Source of the DNA: SIG291 sp045543455
GTDB taxonomy: Bacteria; Bacillota; Clostridia; Lachnospirales; Lachnospiraceae
Direction: 5' to 3'
NCBI GenBank assembly: GCA_045543455.1
Contig: JAZQMK010000068.1
Coordinates: 1 to 25,332, forward strand
Length of the DNA stretch: 25,332 nucleotides
In this document: positions 15,057 through 23,669 of the stretch, piece by piece
How the letters are laid out: every line of letters begins with the position of its first letter
Position numbering within the stretch: the first letter of the stretch is position 1
Notes under the pieces: model-generated
The model's database searches: none
Seen by the model: only the letters and a program-made list of their open reading frames with translations
Told to the model about the DNA's origin: nothing
Made by a program: the position numbers and the translations under genes

Positions 15057-16619
15057 TTATTCACCATTTAATGATTCTAAACAAGCAGTTACTTCCTTAC
15101 CAACAGCTGCTGTATACTCTGCCATAGCTTCGTCTACGTTCTTACCGTTAGCAACGATTTCTGTTACAGCCTTGTTACGAGCTTCCCAGATCTTAGCGTT
15201 GTTATCATTAACTGTCTGTGTAGAAATGATAACTGGAGCTGCCTTACTGTTTGCATTGAACATTTCCATAACCTTCTGAGCTTCTTCTGAAACGATAGGT
15301 GACTTAGCTGAGCTAGCTGGGTCATTTGTGAACTTAGCCATTGAAAGTAATGGATCAATGTGGTTCTTCTTCATGAATGAAGACTTTGTAGCTGGATCAA
15401 GTAAGAAGTGGAATTCGCCTTCTGCATATGTGTAGTCTTTTTCCTTTAATGTGATTGTTTCACCCTTCTTTGACCAGTGAACGCCTTCAACACCGTATGT
15501 CCATAATGCCTGAACATCGCCACCATCGTAGATTGGCTCGATGAAGTATTTGAAGATACCTGCTGGGTTTGAAGACTTGCTGTAGATAGCTACAACTGGA
15601 GCCTGTCTTTCAACATACTTACCAACTTCTGCGATTGGCTTAAGAGCTGTAATTCTTGTATCAGCAACATCAGCTGCTTTTAACTTGTCGATAATTGTCT
15701 GAGCCCATGTACCTGCCCAGTATGTGAATACACCGTGCTCTTCAGCATAGAAACCGTTACGAGCATCAGATGTAGCGTTTGTACCCATATCTGGGTCTAA
15801 TAAACCAGCCTGGTTTGCCTGCTGTAATCTAGCTAAAGCATCCTTCATTGACTGATCTGTGAAACCATCGATCCACTTGCCATCTTTCTGAACGAAATCT
15901 GGGTAAGCGCTCTGATAGAATTCAGGTAAGTAGTTTGTGTATGGAGCTTCACCATTTAAGTACTTAGAAGCTGTAACTGGGCTTACGTTGTACTTGTTCT
16001 TGAAAGCAACACACATATTGTAGTAATCCTGGTATGTCTTGATATCGCTACCATCAGCTGCATATCCACATGCTTCTAACCAAGCTGTTCTTACGTATGT
16101 AACACATCCGTTACCACGTGTTAAGTTGAAACCATAGATACCCTTGTCGCCAACTCTCTTACCGTTTGTCTCTAAGTTAGCGATCATGTCGATTGCCCAT
16201 TGTTCAACTCTACCAGACTTCTTAAGGTCTGAGTTTTCCCAAGCATCCTTCATATCCCAAAGAGAACCTGTTGAAGCGTACTGAGCATAGTAGTTAGCTG
16301 CTAATACGAATACATCTGGTACTTCATCAGAAACGAATGATGTCTGAAGAACATCATAGTATGCTGAGTGAACTGGACGTTGGAATTCGATCTTGATGCC
16401 TAAAGCGTCTGAAAGAGCCTTAGCAAAATCTTTACCACCGTTGTCTTCTGCAACAATTGTGTTATCCCACATTACTGTGATAGATGTTGGCTTTGTAACT
16501 TCGCCATTGCCTGCTGCTGTTGTAGTCTTTGTTTCATCTTCTTTTTTACATGCAACCATGCTCATAACCATGATCATAGCAAGAAGAAGAGCTACAACTC
16601 TTTTTGCTGTTTTTTTCAT
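15057..16619 (-). CDS. Extracellular sugar-binding lipoprotein (family 1 SBP, LplA-like)
   Basis: The product is 520 aa. The N-terminus is a lipoprotein signal peptide with lipobox MVAC, so C24 becomes the lipidated first residue, followed by a Lys/Glu/Thr linker. The mature protein (TSITVMWDNT..., EVPDVFVLA, GVFTYWAGTW, SGR- and aromatic-rich surfaces) fits the large LplA-type solute-binding proteins of Firmicutes that work with LplB/LplC permeases. It would capture oligosaccharides, here probably pectic, at the cell surface. The ATG follows AGGAGGG at 12 nt. It is first in its operon and is separated from the permeases by a strong terminator-like hairpin. The ligand assignment rests on the neighbouring pectin enzymes. 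Confidence 0.93.
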   Translation of the reverse strand: MKKTAKRVVALLLAMIMVMSMVACKKEDETKTTTAAGNGEVTKPTSITVMWDNTIVAEDNGGKDFAKALSDALGIKIEFQRPVHSAYYDVLQTSFVSDEVPDVFVLAANYYAQYASTGSLWDMKDAWENSDLKKSGRVEQWAIDMIANLETNGKRVGDKGIYGFNLTRGNGCVTYVRTAWLEACGYAADGSDIKTYQDYYNMCVAFKNKYNVSPVTASKYLNGEAPYTNYLPEFYQSAYPDFVQKDGKWIDGFTDQSMKDALARLQQANQAGLLDPDMGTNATSDARNGFYAEEHGVFTYWAGTWAQTIIDKLKAADVADTRITALKPIAEVGKYVERQAPVVAIYSKSSNPAGIFKYFIEPIYDGGDVQALWTYGVEGVHWSKKGETITLKEKDYTYAEGEFHFLLDPATKSSFMKKNHIDPLLSMAKFTNDPASSAKSPIVSEEAQKVMEMFNANSKAAPVIISTQTVNDNNAKIWEARNKAVTEIVANGKNVDEAMAEYTAAVGKEVTACLESLNGE

Positions 16620-16647
16620 AAAACAAAACCCTCCTTATTGGTTTTCT

Positions 16648-16685
16648 GTGGCATTTGCCACCATCAATGGCACAATATTTCCATT
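16648..16685. repeat. Two small inverted repeats in the leader of the binding-protein gene
   Basis: GTGGC-ATTT-GCCAC (16648-16661) and AATGG...CCATT (16666-16670, 16681-16685) lie between the predicted transcription start (near 16690) and the ribosome binding site. They may be 5' UTR hairpins that stabilise the abundant mRNA, or an operator. Confidence 0.4.
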
Positions 16686-16696
16686 GACTTGAATAA

Positions 16697-16725
16697 AGTT
16701 TATCACATTTTAGCAATTTTAACAA
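16697..16725 (-). promoter_or_regulatory. Promoter of the sugar importer operon
   Basis: On the minus strand TTGTTA (plus 16720-16725) and TAAACT (plus 16697-16702) have a 17-nt spacer and a TGA extended -10. It is 78 bp upstream of the lipoprotein ATG. I do not see a catabolite-responsive element. Confidence 0.6.
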
Positions 16726-16815
16726 GAGTTAATATTGTTTTTTTTGTGTATTTTTGTGCATTATTGTTAAGAAGTGCTTTTTACCTGACATTCTTTTAGT
16801 TCTTTTGTGTATTTT

Positions 16816-17466
16816 TTACAACAAAACACATTGTTTTTCCCTTATTCCATATTCAACTTTTTCAGCATCTTCTATTACGACTTTTCCATTGGTGGCTTCT
16901 ATAAGCTTTTTGGTAAATGCGTCATAATTATCTGCTTCAAGAACTATGGTAAGCTTTACATTATCTGTATATTCCGTTTCTATAATATATGCATTTTCTG
17001 CAGCCGAAATGTATTGAATTTTACCAAGGCCGGTATAATCTGTCTTTACATTAAACTTATATCCTTCAAAAACCTGCATAATACCTGCTTTATCAAGTCC
17101 TTCTTTAACGCTTGCCTGATATGCACGCACAAGCCCGCCTGTTCCTAAGAGAACTCCTCCAAAGTATCTTGTTACAACCACTATACAATTACGCAAATCA
17201 CTATTTAGCAGTATCTCAAGCATAGGTTTTCCAGCAGTCCCTTGCGGTTCACCATCGTCATCATATCTTTGAATTTCATTGTTTCTACCTATTATATATG
17301 CAGTACAGTTATGCCTTGCATCCCAATACTCTTTTTTTATTCTTTCCTTTATCTGTTCTGCTGCCTCTATATCTCCAACAGGATAAATATGGGCAATAAA
17401 TCTTGATTTCTTTTCTATTATCTCCCCTTTTCCTTCTTCATATACTATTTTATATGTGTTTTTCAT
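16816..17466 (-). CDS. yigZ: YigZ/IMPACT family protein
   Basis: The product is 216 aa, the usual length. The N-terminal UPF0029/IMPACT domain (about 1-125) has the family signatures SRFIAHIYPV, DDDGEPQGTAGKPM (68-81) and VTRYFGGVLLGTGGLVRAY. The C-terminal ~75 residues are the DUF1949 ferredoxin-like domain. The fold resembles the EF-G domain IV region. The bacterial role is not settled, with links to translation and to proline peptidase-like genes reported for the family. The ATG follows GGAGG. It is a single gene divergent from the PBP gene. Confidence 0.95.
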   Translation of the reverse strand: MKNTYKIVYEEGKGEIIEKKSRFIAHIYPVGDIEAAEQIKERIKKEYWDARHNCTAYIIGRNNEIQRYDDDGEPQGTAGKPMLEILLNSDLRNCIVVVTRYFGGVLLGTGGLVRAYQASVKEGLDKAGIMQVFEGYKFNVKTDYTGLGKIQYISAAENAYIIETEYTDNVKLTIVLEADNYDAFTKKLIEATNGKVVIEDAEKVEYGIREKQCVLL

Positions 17467-17502
17467 ACGTAAGCCTCCGTAAATAAAGCATATATCTGTT
17501 AC

Positions 17503-17531
17503 AGTTTAACACATTTTTTTACCTATTTAAA
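17503..17531 (-). promoter_or_regulatory. Promoter of the yigZ gene
   Basis: On the minus strand TTTAAA (plus 17526-17531) and TAAACT (plus 17503-17508) are 17 nt apart, with TGT before the -10. It is 37 bp upstream of the ATG and uses the same TGn-TAAACT box as the importer promoter. Confidence 0.5.
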
Positions 17532-17604
17532 GTATGAATAGATTGTATTTTTTGTATACATAATAAAATATGTAAAATTTGTTCTTTATTTGAACACATT
17601 TATT

Positions 17605-17613
17605 TGTTATAAT
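17605..17613 (+). promoter_or_regulatory. Distal extended -10 promoter for the PBP gene
   Basis: TGTTATAAT is a perfect extended -10 with no clear -35. A transcript starting near 17620 would carry the inverted repeat at 17669-17730 in a leader of about 150 nt. Confidence 0.5.
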
Positions 17614-17641
17614 GGTTACAATGTCAAGAACATTAATCATA

Positions 17642-17669
17642 TTTACAAAAGACTATATTTATATATAAT
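17642..17669 (+). promoter_or_regulatory. Proximal promoter for the PBP gene
   Basis: TTTACA (17642-17647) and TATAAT (17664-17669) are separated by 16 nt. Transcription would start near 17676, inside the left arm of the inverted repeat at 17669-17730, so the repeat could then act as DNA rather than RNA. Confidence 0.5.
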
Positions 17670-17730
17670 AAGGATGCTTATGTAACACCCACTGCCCTAA
17701 TAATTACAGCAAAGTGACGTTGCATCCTTA
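17669..17730 (+). promoter_or_regulatory. Unidentified structured element upstream of the PBP gene
   Basis: TAAGGATGC (17669-17677) and GCATCCTTA (17722-17730) are perfect 9-bp arms 44 nt apart. Inside, CACTGC (17690-17695) can pair with GC-AA-AGTG (17709-17716), leaving a two-base bulge. The layout, a closing stem with an inner bulged stem, looks like a small RNA motif, but it matches no riboswitch I know and no U-run follows. An operator is the alternative. It ends 40 bp before the ATG. Confidence 0.45.
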
Positions 17731-17770
17731 GACAGACAATATTTATCACGCTTTAAAATGGAGGTTTTTA

Positions 17771-20695
17771 ATGAATTACGGACGATTAGGTGTTTATAAA
17801 AAACGCCATGAACTCACTTCCCCAAATAACAAGCTGGGGCGTAAGCTTATTCTTAACTGTATGAAGCTTGCCATAGTCGGTGCTCTTATAGTTGCTGTAG
17901 TTGGCTGTTGCGCTGTAATAGGTATGTTTAAAGGTATTATTGATACTGCCCCTATTATAACCGACATTACACCTTCTCAGTATAAGACTACGATATTGGA
18001 TATTGAAGGTAATACTATCCAGGAATTGATAGGTTCAGAATCCAATCGTGTTTATGTAAGCATTGATCAGATTCCACTAGATGTGCAGGAAGCATTTATA
18101 GCTATTGAAGATGCCAGATTCTATTCCCATAACGGTATAGACCCTAAGGGTATTATGAGAGCCGCATGGGTAGCTGTAAAGAACGGCTTTAAGCTTTCAG
18201 AAGGCGCCAGTACACTGACACAGCAGCTTATTAAGAACAATATTTTCGTTGACGTTTACAACGAAGGTACTTCTGAAAAGATTAAACGTAAGCTACAGGA
18301 ACAGTATCTTGCCCTAAAATTAGAAGATACCGTTACAAAGGAAGTTATTTTAGAAAACTATCTTAACACAATCAACCTTGGCAACGGTAATTTAGGTGTT
18401 CAGGCTGCTGCTAACAACTATTTCGATAAAGATGTTTCAGAATTAACTTTATCTGAAGCAGCTGTAATCGCAGGCATCACTCAGAATCCAACACGTTTTA
18501 ACCCTGTAAGATACCCTGAGAATAACGCCACAAGACGTGCTAAAGTTCTTAGAGATATGCTTAATAACGGTTTTATAACTGAAGAAGAAAAAGCCGCAGC
18601 GGAAGCAGATGATGTATACTCAAGAATTCAGAACGTAAGCCTTGAAAATAAATCTTCTAACACATATTCTTACTTTGTAGATGCATTAGTAAGCCAGCTA
18701 AAGACCGACCTTATGGAACAAAAGGGTTACACTAATGCGCAGGCAGAAGATTTATTATATCGTGGTGGACTTATTATTAATTCCACACAGAATATGGACA
18801 TTCAGAATATACTAGATGAAGAATTTGCTAACCCAACCAATTTCCCAAGCGGTTCCAAATTCACCATTTCGTATGAATTAACACTTTCTAATGCAGACGG
18901 CACAATAAGTACATTTACCGAAACTGATTTATTAGCTTACTTTGGTTATAAATCAAACTCATTTACAGACAGTGCCGCGCTTAAGAAAAAGGTACAACAA
19001 TACGAAGAAGCTTTAACAAAAGAAGGTGCTACCAAATTAAACAGCACTTTCCGTATGTATCCTACTACTGCCAGAGTTTCAATCAAATACTCTCTACGTA
19101 TTAAAAATGCAGAAGGAAAGAGCATTTCTTATAACGAAGCTTCTATAAATTCCTACTTTATAAACGAACTAAAGACTGCCGGTTATTCTTCAACCTATAC
19201 AAACAAAGCCGCTGCAGATTCTTATATTGCTAAATTTAAAGAAGGTAAATTAAAAGAAACAGATACAATAATTAGTGAAAATGTGTATTATGTATTCCAG
19301 CCACAATCATCTATGACAATTATCGACCAGTATTCTGGTAAAGTCTTAGCTATTGTAGGTGGAACTGGTGTTAAAGAAGGCAGCCTGACTTTCAGCCGTG
19401 CAACAACTTCGAAAAGACAGCCTGGTTCTACATTTAAGCCTATAACAACCTATGCTCCTGCATTGGAAAACGGACTTATAACATTGGCAACTCCAATAGA
19501 CGACGAACCTTATTACTACAAAGCTAACAACAAATTAGTTAAAAACTCAGATTTGCGTTATGAAGGTCTTACAACTGTACGTAATGCAGTTGCACATTCG
19601 CGAAATATACCAGCAGTTAAGACCTTAGCTCAATTAGAGCCGGTTAACGGACTTAACTTTGCCATGAGATTTGGATTTACAACTCTTGTACCTCCAACAA
19701 AGGCAGTTAACGGTAACCATGATGCCATTGAAGCATTAGCATTAGGCGGTGTTACATGGGGTGTTACAAACTTAGAGCTTAATGCAGCATACGCAACAAT
19801 AGCCAATAGTGGTTATTACAATGAACCTATTTTCTACACAACAGTTTACGATCATGACGGCAATCTTATCCTTGATAAGACAGCTACACAAAAGCATGAT
19901 ACTGTTATGAAAGAAACAACTGCAGCTCTCCTTACTTCCGCACTTCAGTCAGTAACTCAATATGGTACTGCTGGCGGTGGTAATGTTACAATGTCAGGTT
20001 TCCAGACAGCAGGTAAAACAGGTACTACAACAAGTACAACCGATATTTGGTTTGCAGGTTTCACACCTTATTACACCGCAACAATCTGGATGGGTAATGA
20101 TGATAACAAGGTTCTTACTGATTATTCTGCAAAACATGTAAGACTTTGGGGTATTGTTATGAAACGTATTCACGAATTAGGTGATGGTAACGGTAATGCC
20201 CTTGACAAGACAAGGACCTTCGATATCGACAGATATGTAAATTCAGGAGAGATAGTAACTGCTAACATTTGTACACAGTCAGGACTATTAGCTGTAGAAG
20301 GCTTGTGCGATTGTGATCAACGTGGTAAGATGGTTCGTACAGAATACTTTGAAAAAGGTACTGAACCAACTCAAACTTGCGATACTCACGTAATAGTTTC
20401 AATATGTGAAGATACAGGTTGTATAGCCAACGAACATTGTCCACATCAAGAAGAAATGGTACTTATAAGTAAAAAACCAACTAATATTTTCATACCTGAA
20501 GGCGAAACACCTTCTCTTCCATTAGATTCAAAATACGATGTAAATACAATGGAGACCTGTACAGAGCATGTTCCATCTATAGATGACCCTGATGACCCGG
20601 GTAATACAGACGATCCGGATGATCCAAGTGTGGATGATCCAAATGACGATAATCCAAACGAGGACCTTAACCCACCAGAAGATACAACAGATTAA
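17771..20695 (+). CDS. Class A penicillin-binding protein (bifunctional transglycosylase/transpeptidase)
   Basis: The product is 974 aa. It has a cytoplasmic N-tail, one membrane helix (about 28-52), a GT51 domain with IEDARFYSH (E113), EGASTLTQQLIKN and a KLQEQYLALKLE motif, then a transpeptidase domain with S553-T-F-K, S610-R-N and K749-T-G. It polymerises and crosslinks peptidoglycan outside the membrane. Between the two catalytic domains is an insertion (about 362-500) that looks like two copies of one module. After the transpeptidase comes a Cys-containing segment (CDCD, ICEDTGC, HCPH) and a low-complexity tail rich in Asp, Pro and Asn with DDPDDP repeats. The ATG follows GGAGG. It is monocistronic with a strong terminator at 20703-20738. 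Confidence 0.96.
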   Translation: MNYGRLGVYKKRHELTSPNNKLGRKLILNCMKLAIVGALIVAVVGCCAVIGMFKGIIDTAPIITDITPSQYKTTILDIEGNTIQELIGSESNRVYVSIDQIPLDVQEAFIAIEDARFYSHNGIDPKGIMRAAWVAVKNGFKLSEGASTLTQQLIKNNIFVDVYNEGTSEKIKRKLQEQYLALKLEDTVTKEVILENYLNTINLGNGNLGVQAAANNYFDKDVSELTLSEAAVIAGITQNPTRFNPVRYPENNATRRAKVLRDMLNNGFITEEEKAAAEADDVYSRIQNVSLENKSSNTYSYFVDALVSQLKTDLMEQKGYTNAQAEDLLYRGGLIINSTQNMDIQNILDEEFANPTNFPSGSKFTISYELTLSNADGTISTFTETDLLAYFGYKSNSFTDSAALKKKVQQYEEALTKEGATKLNSTFRMYPTTARVSIKYSLRIKNAEGKSISYNEASINSYFINELKTAGYSSTYTNKAAADSYIAKFKEGKLKETDTIISENVYYVFQPQSSMTIIDQYSGKVLAIVGGTGVKEGSLTFSRATTSKRQPGSTFKPITTYAPALENGLITLATPIDDEPYYYKANNKLVKNSDLRYEGLTTVRNAVAHSRNIPAVKTLAQLEPVNGLNFAMRFGFTTLVPPTKAVNGNHDAIEALALGGVTWGVTNLELNAAYATIANSGYYNEPIFYTTVYDHDGNLILDKTATQKHDTVMKETTAALLTSALQSVTQYGTAGGGNVTMSGFQTAGKTGTTTSTTDIWFAGFTPYYTATIWMGNDDNKVLTDYSAKHVRLWGIVMKRIHELGDGNGNALDKTRTFDIDRYVNSGEIVTANICTQSGLLAVEGLCDCDQRGKMVRTEYFEKGTEPTQTCDTHVIVSICEDTGCIANEHCPHQEEMVLISKKPTNIFIPEGETPSLPLDSKYDVNTMETCTEHVPSIDDPDDPGNTDDPDDPSVDDPNDDNPNEDLNPPEDTTD

Positions 20696-20702
20696 AATAG
20701 TT

Positions 20703-20738
20703 AATTCCCGAAGCAAATTTGCTTCGGGAATTTTTTAA
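20703..20738 (+). terminator. Intrinsic terminator after the PBP gene
   Basis: AATTCCCGAAGCAAA (20703-20717) and TTTGCTTCGGGAATT (20718-20732) form a 15-bp perfect palindrome followed by a T-run. It sits between convergent genes and could also slow minus-strand transcription out of spoVAE, although the T-tract there is weak. Confidence 0.92.
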
Positions 20739-21091
20739 TCTTTCAATTTAGGTTCAAATATATAAGAAGCTACATAACCAATTACAAGAGCTGCACTGAT
20801 TCCAAGAGAAGTTGCCGTAAAGCCACCCTTAAATAAACCAATAAAGCCTTCTTCATCTACAGCTTCTTTTACACCTTCAAATAACATATTTCCAAAGCCA
20901 AGCAAGGGTACCGAAGCTCCTGATTTTGCGAATTCAACAAAGGGCTTATATAAACCTAAAGCGCTCAAAATGCTACCGGTACACACTAAAAGCACCATAA
21001 TTCTTCCCGGCATTAGCTTTGTCATTTCCATAAGAATCTGCACAACAACACATATTGCACCTCCAACTAAAAATGAAATCAATATATCCAT
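20735..21091 (-). CDS. spoVAE: Stage V sporulation protein AE
   Basis: The product is 118 aa, hydrophobic, with about four membrane helices and the family landmarks GASVPLLGFGNMLFEGVKEAV and GGFTATSLGIS. It is a SpoVAC/SpoVAE (SpoVAEb) family inner-membrane protein and part of the SpoVA channel that moves Ca-dipicolinate into the forespore and releases it at germination. It is the last gene of the operon, starting 1 bp after the spoVAD stop with its ribosome binding site inside spoVAD. Confidence 0.95.
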   Translation of the reverse strand: MDILISFLVGGAICVVVQILMEMTKLMPGRIMVLLVCTGSILSALGLYKPFVEFAKSGASVPLLGFGNMLFEGVKEAVDEEGFIGLFKGGFTATSLGISAALVIGYVASYIFEPKLKD

Positions 21092-21092
21092 A

Positions 21093-22097
21093 TTAACATC
21101 CCCTTTCTAAGATAACACCATGAGCAATTCCAGGAATACTTCTTCCTTCATTAAAGCTAGTTGGTGACAGCAACGCACCTGTAGGTACAAAAAGAACTCT
21201 ATTCCACTGCTTTTTCATTTCTTTTAAAATATATGCACACAAAGTAACTGCACTACAACCACAGCCGCTGCCTCCTGAAGCCGTATTCTGACTTTTTGAA
21301 TCATATATTTCAATTCCGCAATCCATATATTTTTCACTTATATCAAAGCCCTTTTGTGCCATCAGCTCGATTATTATCTTTTTTCCTACAAGACCTAAAT
21401 CCCCTGTTATTATCTTATCGTAATGTCTTTCATCAACTCCAAAATCCATAAAATTCTGATATATAAGTTCTGCAGCCGCCGGAGCCATACAAGCGCCCAT
21501 ATTCATCGTATCACGAACACCATAATCAACAATTTTTCCCGTAGTAACACCTTTAATCTTAACATCACTTTTTTCGTCACTTATAATTACCGCACCACAG
21601 CCGGTAACCGTCCAGGTTGAAGATGGCGGTCTTTGATTACCGTAGGCAAGTGGAAATCTAAACTGCTTTTCCGCACTGGCAAAGTGACTAGACGCCAGCG
21701 AAATCACCTTTTTTGCATATCCGGCAGCAACAGTCATTGCACCTAGAGACATACTTTCCCCCATAGTAGAGCAGGCACCATAAAGGCCAAAAAAAGGAAT
21801 ATTAAAGTCCTTTATACCAAATGAACTTGCCACAAGCTGGCCTAACAAATCACCTCCAAAAATATATCTTATATCCGAAGGTAAAAGCTTAGCCTTATTA
21901 AGCAGCAACTCCACCGTTTCCTTTTGCAGCTGACTTTCTGCTTCCTCCCAGTTATTTTTTCCAAACATACCATCTTCGCAAATGTTGTCAATCATTTTTC
22001 CTAAAGGACCTTCCCCTTCCTTCTTTCCACCAATACAGGCATAATTTTCAATATATGGTGGACATTCAAATTCAACACTTTGTTTTCCAACTATCAT
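21093..22097 (-). CDS. spoVAD: Stage V sporulation protein AD
   Basis: The product is 334 aa with a thiolase-like fold, the DPA-binding soluble subunit of the SpoVA channel. Family marks are FGLYGACSTMGES, with the Cys at the thiolase position, the GGSGCGCSAVT glycine/cysteine block and FVPTGALLSPTSFNEG near the end. The start is the ATG at 22097, with GGGAG 9 nt upstream; a TTG three codons earlier is less likely. It lies between spoVAC and spoVAE with short gaps. Confidence 0.96.
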   Translation of the reverse strand: MIVGKQSVEFECPPYIENYACIGGKKEGEGPLGKMIDNICEDGMFGKNNWEEAESQLQKETVELLLNKAKLLPSDIRYIFGGDLLGQLVASSFGIKDFNIPFFGLYGACSTMGESMSLGAMTVAAGYAKKVISLASSHFASAEKQFRFPLAYGNQRPPSSTWTVTGCGAVIISDEKSDVKIKGVTTGKIVDYGVRDTMNMGACMAPAAAELIYQNFMDFGVDERHYDKIITGDLGLVGKKIIIELMAQKGFDISEKYMDCGIEIYDSKSQNTASGGSGCGCSAVTLCAYILKEMKKQWNRVLFVPTGALLSPTSFNEGRSIPGIAHGVILERGC

Positions 22098-22110
22098 TAC
22101 ACTCAACTCC

Positions 22111-22569
22111 CTATAACAAATTTATAATCCAATATACTAAACCTAACAGCCAGCTTACAAAAATACCATACAAAATAACCGGTCCTGCAATAGTAAATAT
22201 CTTACAGCCAATGCCAAACACCTGACCTTCTTTTTTATATTCAATTGCAGCTGACACCACAGAGTTTGCAAAGCCTGTTATTGGCACAAGACTTCCCGCA
22301 CCTGCAAAGGCAGTTATTTTTTGATATATATTTAAGCCTGTTAAAATATTACTGATAAGAATTAAAACAAGCGTAGTATAAGCGCTTGCATCTTCTCTTA
22401 CCATTCCATTTTCCATAAACAAAAACGTACTTATCTCTGCAAATGCACAAATTGTTCCACCTACCAAAAAAGCCTTTGTACAGGCTAAAAATAAATTATT
22501 TTTCTTAGTGACAGACTTTACATAATCACCATATTCCTTATTTCGTTGTTCATCTAATAACTTTCCCAT
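22111..22569 (-). CDS. spoVAC: Stage V sporulation protein AC
   Basis: The product is 152 aa with several membrane helices and the segment AGAGSLVPITGFANSVVSAAIEYKKEGQ, typical of SpoVAC and related to the matching segment of SpoVAE. SpoVAC is thought to be the mechanosensitive membrane part of the DPA channel. The ATG follows AGGAGG. Confidence 0.95.
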   Translation of the reverse strand: MGKLLDEQRNKEYGDYVKSVTKKNNLFLACTKAFLVGGTICAFAEISTFLFMENGMVREDASAYTTLVLILISNILTGLNIYQKITAFAGAGSLVPITGFANSVVSAAIEYKKEGQVFGIGCKIFTIAGPVILYGIFVSWLLGLVYWIINLL

Positions 22570-22578
22570 TTTTTCCTC

Positions 22579-22992
22579 CTAAAACCATATTAAAGCAAGC
22601 ATACTGCCAATCAGCTTAGCTGCTGCCATAATAAATACAATTATCCCAAGACCTTTTTTTACATTTCCCCGATAAAGCCCCATAGGCAATATCTTTATTG
22701 TTTCTGCTAATGAAACCAAAAAAGTACCACTAAAAATCCCAATAAAAAAACTCACAAAAATCCCTACCATCTCCGGAACATACAGTTCTACCCCAAATAT
22801 AAGAACTACATTTGCAAGAATCAACCCCCACATTGTACATTCCTCGTACCAACGGATATAGGCTGTAGTTTTACTTACATAAGCCATTCGATTTACTATT
22901 TTTATAGATAAAAGAATGGCAAAAATCGCGCTTGCAATAGTTGCGCCACCGCAAAATCCTATTAGAGCCAGCAAAATATTCTTAACTACCAT
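22579..22992 (-). CDS. spoVAB: Stage V sporulation protein AB
   Basis: The product is 137 aa, hydrophobic, with about four helices and the SpoVAB-like segments GFCGGATIASAIFA and YIRWYEECTMWGLILAN. It overlaps the end of spoVAA by 11 bp, so translation is probably coupled. It is a membrane component needed for DPA uptake; its molecular role is not known. Confidence 0.93.
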   Translation of the reverse strand: MVVKNILLALIGFCGGATIASAIFAILLSIKIVNRMAYVSKTTAYIRWYEECTMWGLILANVVLIFGVELYVPEMVGIFVSFFIGIFSGTFLVSLAETIKILPMGLYRGNVKKGLGIIVFIMAAAKLIGSMLALIWF

Positions 22993-23614
22993 CTACATCC
23001 AGCTCCTTTTTGTTCGCTTTACTTATTTCAATCATTGTTTCCGATATATCTTCCTCATATTTCTTCATTTCAATCGTAACAGGTGTAGGGTCTATAGTAA
23101 ACTTCATACCAAGAAAATGATTATAAAACACCACAATTCCGGCTCCCACGCCAATTGAATATGCAACCTCAAGAATCTTACCTGTGCTATTATTAGTACC
23201 TAATACAAGAATATAAATATTTTCAAAAATGCCCTCAATATCAATATCATTTTCGTATGACATTATGGCAAATGCACCACCAAAGAAAATAATTACCGAT
23301 ACCAACGCCACTTTTATAATATCTGTCACCTTATTAGCTCTACCCTTCTTCTCACTTACATAATTTATAACAAAATCCGATTCTCCTATATTGCTGATTG
23401 CAATATCCTCATTTTGGCTCATAAGACTGATTAAATACATTACCGATACTGCAACCTGCTTTTTATCTTCACCAATCTCCACAAGCTTAATGTCGCTCAA
23501 ACGCCTAAGTAAAGCTTTATCATCGCACCAAAGCTTTGCCACATCTCCAATGCACACCTGCTTTTTTGATAACTGCGTGGCCTTTTCACATTTTATATAT
23601 ACGGTTTTTTTCAT
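22982..23614 (-). CDS. spoVAA: Stage V sporulation protein AA
   Basis: The product is 210 aa. The N-terminal soluble domain (about 1-95, MKKTVYIKCEKATQ...) is followed by two membrane helices (about 105-125 and 150-175). This is the SpoVAA layout, with its position as first gene of spoVA supporting the call. The start at 23614 has GGGGTG just upstream. The frame stays open to 23692 but that would run through the sigF terminator and the sporulation promoter. Confidence 0.92.
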   Translation of the reverse strand: MKKTVYIKCEKATQLSKKQVCIGDVAKLWCDDKALLRRLSDIKLVEIGEDKKQVAVSVMYLISLMSQNEDIAISNIGESDFVINYVSEKKGRANKVTDIIKVALVSVIIFFGGAFAIMSYENDIDIEGIFENIYILVLGTNNSTGKILEVAYSIGVGAGIVVFYNHFLGMKFTIDPTPVTIEMKKYEEDISETMIEISKANKKELDVDGS

Positions 23615-23637
23615 TTTTTCACCCCTTTTTAGTAGAT

Positions 23638-23666
23638 ATTTTTTACCGCAAATAAGTTTTTTATGC
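23638..23666 (-). promoter_or_regulatory. Putative sigma-F/sigma-G promoter of the spoVA operon
   Basis: On the minus strand GCATA (plus 23662-23666) fits the -35 of forespore sigma factors and GGTAAAAAAT (plus 23638-23647) is close to the sigma-F -10 pattern GGnrAnAnTw, with a 14-nt gap. It is 24 bp upstream of spoVAA and just after the sigF terminator. In relatives spoVA is transcribed by sigma-G, whose -35 (GHATR) GCATA also satisfies; the -10 fits sigma-G less well. Confidence 0.45.
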
Positions 23667-23669
23667 AAT

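Noticed and set aside
16640..16730. Catabolite-responsive element near the importer promoter
   Set aside because: No match to the TGNNANCGNTNNCA type core was found; the repeats there are simple hairpins.
17614..17770. Leader of the PBP gene considered as 6S RNA, T-box or a known riboswitch
   Set aside because: No T-box sequence, no central-bubble long hairpin and no known aptamer core could be recognised.
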